Shown here: one piece after another, positions 6,015-10,058 of the stretch | Layout: the number at the start of each line of letters is the position of its first letter | How positions within the stretch are numbered: the first letter of the stretch is position 1 | DNA from: an uncultured Paracoccaceae bacterium | GTDB lineage: Bacteria > Pseudomonadota > Alphaproteobacteria > Rhodobacterales > Rhodobacteraceae | Assembly: GCA_937132145.1 (NCBI GenBank) | Contig: CAKZNY010000044.1 | Span: forward strand, 1 to 10,058 | Length of the DNA stretch: 10,058 nucleotides | Reading direction: 5' to 3' | Made by a program: the position numbers and the translations under genes | Notes under the pieces: generated by a model | Seen by the model: the letters and a program-made list of their open reading frames with translations, nothing else | The model's database searches: none | What the model was told of the DNA's origin: nothing

Positions 6015-7523
6015 ATGGAAGCTCTAGAAGATGTAGTTAAAGAAGGTGTTGATGCCGAAACCGTGGAAGCGGTGAAAGGTGTGGCCGGGAAGTACAAGTA
6101 CGGCTTCGCGACGGATATCGAGACCGAATACGCTCCGCTCGGCCTGAACGAGGATATCGTGCGGCTGATTTCAAGCAAAAATGACGAACCTGAATGGCTG
6201 CTGGAATGGCGCCTCGATGCGTATCGTCGCTGGTTGAAGCTGGACGAGCCGGACTGGGCGATGGTTAATTACCCCAAGATCGACTTCCAGAACATCTATT
6301 ATTATGCCCAACCGGTCAGCATGAAAGAAAAGCCGAAGTCCTTGGACGAGGTGGACCCGAAGTTGCTGGAAACCTATGCCAAACTGGGTATTCCACTTCG
6401 CGAGCAGGCTCTGCTAGCGGGTGTTGAAATGCCCGAAGGCGAGCGCAAGGTAGCCGTTGATGCGGTGTTTGACAGTGTTTCTGTTGGGACGACCTTCAAG
6501 GAAGAACTCGGCAGGGCCGGCGTGATTTTCTGTTCGTTCTCGGAAGCGGTGAAGGATCACCCTGAATTGGTGCGCAAATATCTGGGCACTGTAGTGCCTT
6601 CGACCGATAACTATTATGCGACATTGAACAGTGCAGTGTTTTCGGACGGCTCGTTTGTGTTTATCCCCGAAGGCGTGAAATGCCCGATGGAGCTGTCCAC
6701 CTACTTCCGTATCAACGCCGAAAACACCGGCCAGTTCGAGCGCACCCTGATTATCGCCGAAAAAGGCGCGCAGGTTTCGTATCTTGAGGGCTGCACAGCG
6801 CCCCAACGCGACACCAACCAGTTGCACGCGGCAGTGGTCGAGATCATTCTGCTGGAAGATGCGGACGTAAAATATTCGACGGTACAAAACTGGTATCCGG
6901 GCGATGAAAACGGCGTTGGCGGTATTTACAACTTCGTAACCAAACGGGCGGATTGCCGTGGCGACCGTTCAAAAATCATGTGGACACAGGTCGAGACCGG
7001 CTCGGCCATCACATGGAAATACCCGTCGTGCATTCTGCGTGGAGACGACAGCCAAGGCGAGTTTTACTCCATCGCGATTGCCAACAACTACCAGCAGGCC
7101 GATACAGGCACCAAGATGATCCACCTTGGCAAACGCACCAAGTCGCGGATTGTCTCGAAAGGGATTTCGGCGGGCCATGCGCAGAACACCTATCGCGGGC
7201 TGGTGACGATGCACCCCAAAGCGACCGGATCGCGCAATTATACCCAGTGCGACAGCCTGCTTATTGGCAATAAATGCGGGGCGCACACGGTGCCCTATAT
7301 CGAGGTGAAGAACAATTCCTCGCGCGTTGAGCACGAAGCCACCACATCAAAAGTGGACGACGATCAACTGTTCTACTGCTTGCAACGCGGCGTCGGCGAG
7401 GAAGAGGCCATAGCCCTGATTGTGAACGGTTTTGTTAAGGAAGTGTTGCAATCCCTGCCGATGGAATTCGCAATGGAAGCACAGAAACTGGTAGCGATCT
7501 CTCTTGAGGGGTCGGTGGGCTAA
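6015..7523 (+). CDS. sufB: Fe-S cluster assembly scaffold protein SufB
   Basis: SufB is the scaffold subunit of the SufBC2D complex, on which nascent Fe-S clusters form. The 502-residue protein has the family's N-terminal helical region (for example [20 protein letters not shown] at 27-46) and the right-handed beta-helix core. Conserved residues visible are Cys260 in [16 protein letters not shown], matching E. coli C254 (sulfur acceptance), Cys412 in QCDSLLIG, matching C405, and E439/H440/E441 in EHEATTSK, matching the E432-E434 region with the same 27-residue spacing from the cysteine. Length agrees with E. coli SufB (495). An earlier in-frame ATG at 5961 lies inside the desulfurase gene; ATG 6015 has AAGGGGA just upstream and a normal N-terminus. 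The gap from the desulfurase stop is 16 bp, so they are co-transcribed. Confidence 0.97.
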   Translation: MEALEDVVKEGVDAETVEAVKGVAGKYKYGFATDIETEYAPLGLNEDIVRLISSKNDEPEWLLEWRLDAYRRWLKLDEPDWAMVNYPKIDFQNIYYYAQPVSMKEKPKSLDEVDPKLLETYAKLGIPLREQALLAGVEMPEGERKVAVDAVFDSVSVGTTFKEELGRAGVIFCSFSEAVKDHPELVRKYLGTVVPSTDNYYATLNSAVFSDGSFVFIPEGVKCPMELSTYFRINAENTGQFERTLIIAEKGAQVSYLEGCTAPQRDTNQLHAAVVEIILLEDADVKYSTVQNWYPGDENGVGGIYNFVTKRADCRGDRSKIMWTQVETGSAITWKYPSCILRGDDSQGEFYSIAIANNYQQADTGTKMIHLGKRTKSRIVSKGISAGHAQNTYRGLVTMHPKATGSRNYTQCDSLLIGNKCGAHTVPYIEVKNNSSRVEHEATTSKVDDDQLFYCLQRGVGEEEAIALIVNGFVKEVLQSLPMEFAMEAQKLVAISLEGSVG

Positions 7524-7574
7524 GGCTCGTCAATAGATTTAGACGGCCGAGCGCCGCATACTAAGGAAATAAAA

Positions 7575-8330
7575 ATGCTAAAAATCAAGAACCTGAAGGC
7601 CTCGCTTGAGGACGAAGATAAACAAATCCTTAAAGGTATCGATCTGGAGATCGGTGCGGGTGAGGTGCATGCGATTATGGGGCCGAACGGGTCCGGTAAA
7701 TCGACGCTGTCCTATGTGCTTTCGGGCAAGGGCGGGTATGTTGTGGACGAAGGCTCGGCCACGCTCGACGGGGCTGATCTGCTGGACATGGCACCCGAGG
7801 AACGCGCCGCGGCTGGCTTGTTCCTTGCCTTCCAGTATCCCGTGGAAATCCCGGGTGTGGGCAACATGACCTTCCTGCGCACGGCTGTGAATTCGCAACG
7901 CAAGGCGCGCGGCGAGGACGAGCTGAACGCGGCGGAATTCCTGAAACTGGTGCGGATCGAGGCTAAAAGCCTGAAGATTGATGCAGAAATGCTGAAGCGT
8001 CCGGTGAACGTCGGTTTCTCGGGTGGCGAGAAGAAGCGGAATGAAATTCTGCAAATGGCGATGCTCGCACCCAAGATGTGTATTCTGGATGAAACGGATT
8101 CCGGTCTCGATGTGGATGCGATGAAACTGGTGGCCGAAGGCGTGAATGCTATGCGTAACGGCAAGCGCTCGTTCCTGATAATTACCCACTACCAACGCCT
8201 GCTGGATCATATCAAGCCGGATGTGGTGCATATCATGGCGAACGGTCGGATCATCAAAAGCGGTGGGCCTGAGCTGGCACTGGAAGTCGAGAATAACGGC
8301 TATGCTGACCTGCTGAACGAGGTGGCGTAA
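7575..8330 (+). CDS. sufC: Fe-S cluster assembly ATPase SufC
   Basis: SufC is the cytoplasmic ABC-type ATPase that drives conformational change in SufBCD. The 251-residue protein shows Walker A GPNGSGKST (36-44), Q-loop Gln87 in AFQYPVEIPGV, the Suf-specific signature FSGGEKKR (148-155), Walker B ending in ILDETDSGLD with D172 and E173, and the switch His205 in IITHYQRLL. Size matches the family (about 250). AAGGAAA precedes ATG 7575. A 51-bp gap separates it from sufB with no gene and no clear terminator, so it belongs to the same operon. Its stop shares one base with the sufD start (TAATG). Confidence 0.98.
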   Translation: MLKIKNLKASLEDEDKQILKGIDLEIGAGEVHAIMGPNGSGKSTLSYVLSGKGGYVVDEGSATLDGADLLDMAPEERAAAGLFLAFQYPVEIPGVGNMTFLRTAVNSQRKARGEDELNAAEFLKLVRIEAKSLKIDAEMLKRPVNVGFSGGEKKRNEILQMAMLAPKMCILDETDSGLDVDAMKLVAEGVNAMRNGKRSFLIITHYQRLLDHIKPDVVHIMANGRIIKSGGPELALEVENNGYADLLNEVA

Positions 8331-9616
8331 TGGCGCTTGCTGCAAATAAAGTAGAGGCAACGGAGGCGCTGATAGCCGCTTATCCTGCGCCTGAGGGCGA
8401 GGGGAAATGGTCCCGCGATGCACGTGCGCGTGCGCTGGAAACCTTGCGTCAAAGCGGGGCGCCGGTCCGGCGTGACGAGTATTGGAAATTCACCAATCCG
8501 GCGCGGCTGTTGGAACCTGTGAAATCTGCGACGATCATGGAAACGGATGAAGCGCCCGTGTTTGACGGTGTCGACAAGTTGTTGGTGGTGTTTGTGGACG
8601 GCGTTCTGCGGGCTGACTTATCGGATGATTTAACCATGGAGGGGGTCGAGATTGAAACGCTGGCCACTGCCATGTCCAAGGACATCCACTGGGTTGGTGA
8701 CGTTTACGGTGTGCTGGAGGCGAACGGACAGAAACCTGTGCCGCGCCCATTTGCGGCGCTGAATACGGCCGTTGCGACCGAGGGGCTGGTTATTCGGGTC
8801 ACCGGAAAAGCCACCAAACCGATCGCGTTCCGGTATCTGCGCTCGGGTTTGGATGCGGATGTGATGGTTCATACGGTTATCAAGCTGGAGAAGGGCGCTG
8901 ATCTGACGCTTCTTGAGAACGGCTCGGGGGCTGCGCGGTTCAACAGTAGTCTTGAGGTCGAGATAGCCGATGGCGCGGCCTTCCACCATGTGCGCACGCA
9001 AGGACGTGACCACGCGCGTCTGGCTGCCACTCATATTTTTGCACGCCTTGGCAAGGAAAGCCGTTTCAAAAGCTTCACGCTGACGGTTAACGGTGCGTTA
9101 ACCCGCAATGAGGCCGTGCTGGAGTTTACCGGTGACGATGCCTTTGCCACCATTTCCGGCGCAAGTGCCGGTGACGGTGCGTATCACCACGACGATACGG
9201 TGTTTGTCACCCATAACGCGCTGAACTGCGAGAGCCGTCAGGTTTTCAAGAAAGTTCTGCGCAATGGTGCGACGGGCGTATTCCAAGGTAAAATCCTTGT
9301 CTATGCACATGCGCAAAAAACCGACGGCTACCAGATTGCCCAGGGGTTGATGCTGGACGAAGACTGTACGTTCCTCGCCAAACCCGAGTTGGAGATTTAC
9401 GCCGATGATGTGATTTGTTCACACGGCTCAACATGCGGGGCTGTTGATGAAGCGGCGATATTTTACCTGACTTCGCGCGGGGTTCCCAAGGCGGTGGCGC
9501 AAGACATGTTGGTGCTGGCGTTCATGGATCAAGCCATTGAGGAAATCGAGGACGAGGCGTTAGCCGAAGAAATTCGGACCCGTCTTGGTGACTGGATGGA
9601 ACGGCATAGAGGTTAA
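8330..9616 (+). CDS. sufD: Fe-S cluster assembly protein SufD
   Basis: SufD is the SufB paralogue that completes the SufBC2D scaffold and is linked to iron entry. The 428-residue protein has the N-terminal pattern RRDEYWKFTNPARLLEP (48-64), a long beta-helix core and the conserved C-terminal block CSHGSTCGAVDEAAIFYLTSRG. Cys363 and His365 correspond to E. coli C358 and H360, the residues implicated in cluster building with SufB. Length matches E. coli SufD (423). The start ATG overlaps the sufC stop by one base, with AGGTGG in the end of sufC as ribosome site, so translation is coupled. Only one base separates its stop from the next gene. Confidence 0.96.
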   Translation: MALAANKVEATEALIAAYPAPEGEGKWSRDARARALETLRQSGAPVRRDEYWKFTNPARLLEPVKSATIMETDEAPVFDGVDKLLVVFVDGVLRADLSDDLTMEGVEIETLATAMSKDIHWVGDVYGVLEANGQKPVPRPFAALNTAVATEGLVIRVTGKATKPIAFRYLRSGLDADVMVHTVIKLEKGADLTLLENGSGAARFNSSLEVEIADGAAFHHVRTQGRDHARLAATHIFARLGKESRFKSFTLTVNGALTRNEAVLEFTGDDAFATISGASAGDGAYHHDDTVFVTHNALNCESRQVFKKVLRNGATGVFQGKILVYAHAQKTDGYQIAQGLMLDEDCTFLAKPELEIYADDVICSHGSTCGAVDEAAIFYLTSRGVPKAVAQDMLVLAFMDQAIEEIEDEALAEEIRTRLGDWMERHRG

Positions 9617-9617
9617 T

Positions 9618-10058
9618 ATGGGCTTTATGGGCAGCGGGTTCCTACCCGAAATTATCAATGCATATGGGGGTCTTCGGACCTCCATGCGTAAACAACTAGA
9701 CAAAAATCCGGGCGAGTCGGCGTTGCTGGCACTGTTAATCTTCGGCTGCTTCGTGATTTTCCTAAGCTTCCTGCCGCGTCTGCTCGCCACAGACTTGTCG
9801 CAAACGCCAGACCAAAGCATCGCGGGTGGCATCATCCTGTGGCTATTCGTTGTGATGTTCTTTTTGCCGTTGCTGATGTACGGAATTGCATGGGCCTCGC
9901 ACTTTATCGCCAGACCTTTCGGGGCGACTAACGGTAATAAAAACGCGCGTCATGCGTTGTTTTGGGGGCTTGCCGTCCTTAGTCCGGTCCTGATTACCAA
10001 AGCGATGCTGGCTAGCGTGTTTATCCAAATAGGTGGCGATTTGGGGCAGAATATGTTG
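9618..10058 (+). CDS. YIP1-family integral membrane protein, partial (C-terminus beyond right edge)
   Basis: The frame opens at ATG 9618, one base after the sufD stop, with AGAGG five bases upstream, and remains open for 147 residues to the window end. Hydrophobic segments lie at about 34-56, 71-95 and 112-137, separated by short polar loops (DLSQTPDQS; FGATNGNKNA). The pattern resembles YIP1-family proteins that I recall between sufD and sufS in Rhodobacteraceae suf operons. Its biochemical role there is unknown. The tight spacing says it is translated with SufBCD, so a membrane-linked role in or near Fe-S assembly is possible, but this is inference. Another three-helix or four-helix membrane family cannot be excluded without the C-terminus. 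Confidence 0.8.
   Translation, partial: MGFMGSGFLPEIINAYGGLRTSMRKQLDKNPGESALLALLIFGCFVIFLSFLPRLLATDLSQTPDQSIAGGIILWLFVVMFFLPLLMYGIAWASHFIARPFGATNGNKNARHALFWGLAVLSPVLITKAMLASVFIQIGGDLGQNML

Noticed and set aside
6414..6887. 157-codon antisense frame opposite sufB
   Set aside because: Shadow of the conserved sufB core, no domain and no ribosome site context.
7524..7574. Stem GCTCG/CGAGC in the sufB-sufC gap as a terminator or a small gene
   Set aside because: The stem is only 5 bp with an 18-nt loop and no T-run, and the gap is too short for a gene; sufC must be co-expressed with sufB.
7578..8423. 281-codon antisense frame opposite sufC
   Set aside because: sufC is unmistakable on the other strand; the antisense translation is rich in His, Arg and Gln as expected of a shadow of GC-biased codons.

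Overview
The window looks like chromosomal DNA of an alphaproteobacterium, most likely Rhodobacteraceae (Roseobacter-type). This rests on the gene order (divergent alpha/beta hydrolase, IscR-type Rrf2 regulator, NifS-like cysteine desulfurase, SufB, SufC, SufD, YIP1-family protein), on a membrane cytochrome-c urate oxidase of the PuuD type, and on a small DUF4389 protein, a family I associate with that group. GC content appears moderate (my impression, not calculated), and coding is dense. I see no tRNA, rRNA, CRISPR array, transposase, phage gene or attachment site.

Left part (1-3183) is a purine-catabolism locus. A LysR-family regulator on the minus strand, cut by the left edge, is divergent from a two-gene operon: puuD (urate hydroxylase with eight membrane segments and a C-terminal cytochrome c domain) and guaD (guanine deaminase), joined by an ATGA overlap. 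GuaD makes xanthine from guanine. Xanthine dehydrogenase, not in this window, would make urate, which PuuD oxidises and passes electrons to its own heme domain.

Middle part (3184-4496) starts with a GC-rich inverted-repeat cluster between convergent genes. Two minus-strand genes follow: a small membrane protein (DUF4389), preceded by a perfect 17-bp palindrome, and an alpha/beta hydrolase whose nucleophile-elbow serine is replaced by glutamine. A terminator-like hairpin separates them. The 159-bp intergenic region 4338-4496 holds the suf promoter, with three adjacent dyads: one matching the IscR/'Iron-Rhodo' motif over the -35, one matching the Irr ICE-box form over the -10, and a third near the expected transcription start.

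Right part (4497-10058) is a tightly packed SUF iron-sulfur cluster assembly operon: iscR, a short class-V cysteine desulfurase, sufB, sufC, sufD and the beginning of a YIP1-family membrane protein cut by the right edge. The desulfurase supplies sulfur, SufBCD is the scaffold complex with ATPase, and the IscR homologue is probably the iron-responsive regulator. That regulator lacks the three-cysteine cluster-binding loop of E. coli IscR.

No wholly new system is evident. The points most worth checking are the dual-operator suf promoter, the serine-less hydrolase next to it, the cysteine-poor IscR, the shortened desulfurase, and the membrane protein locked into the operon.
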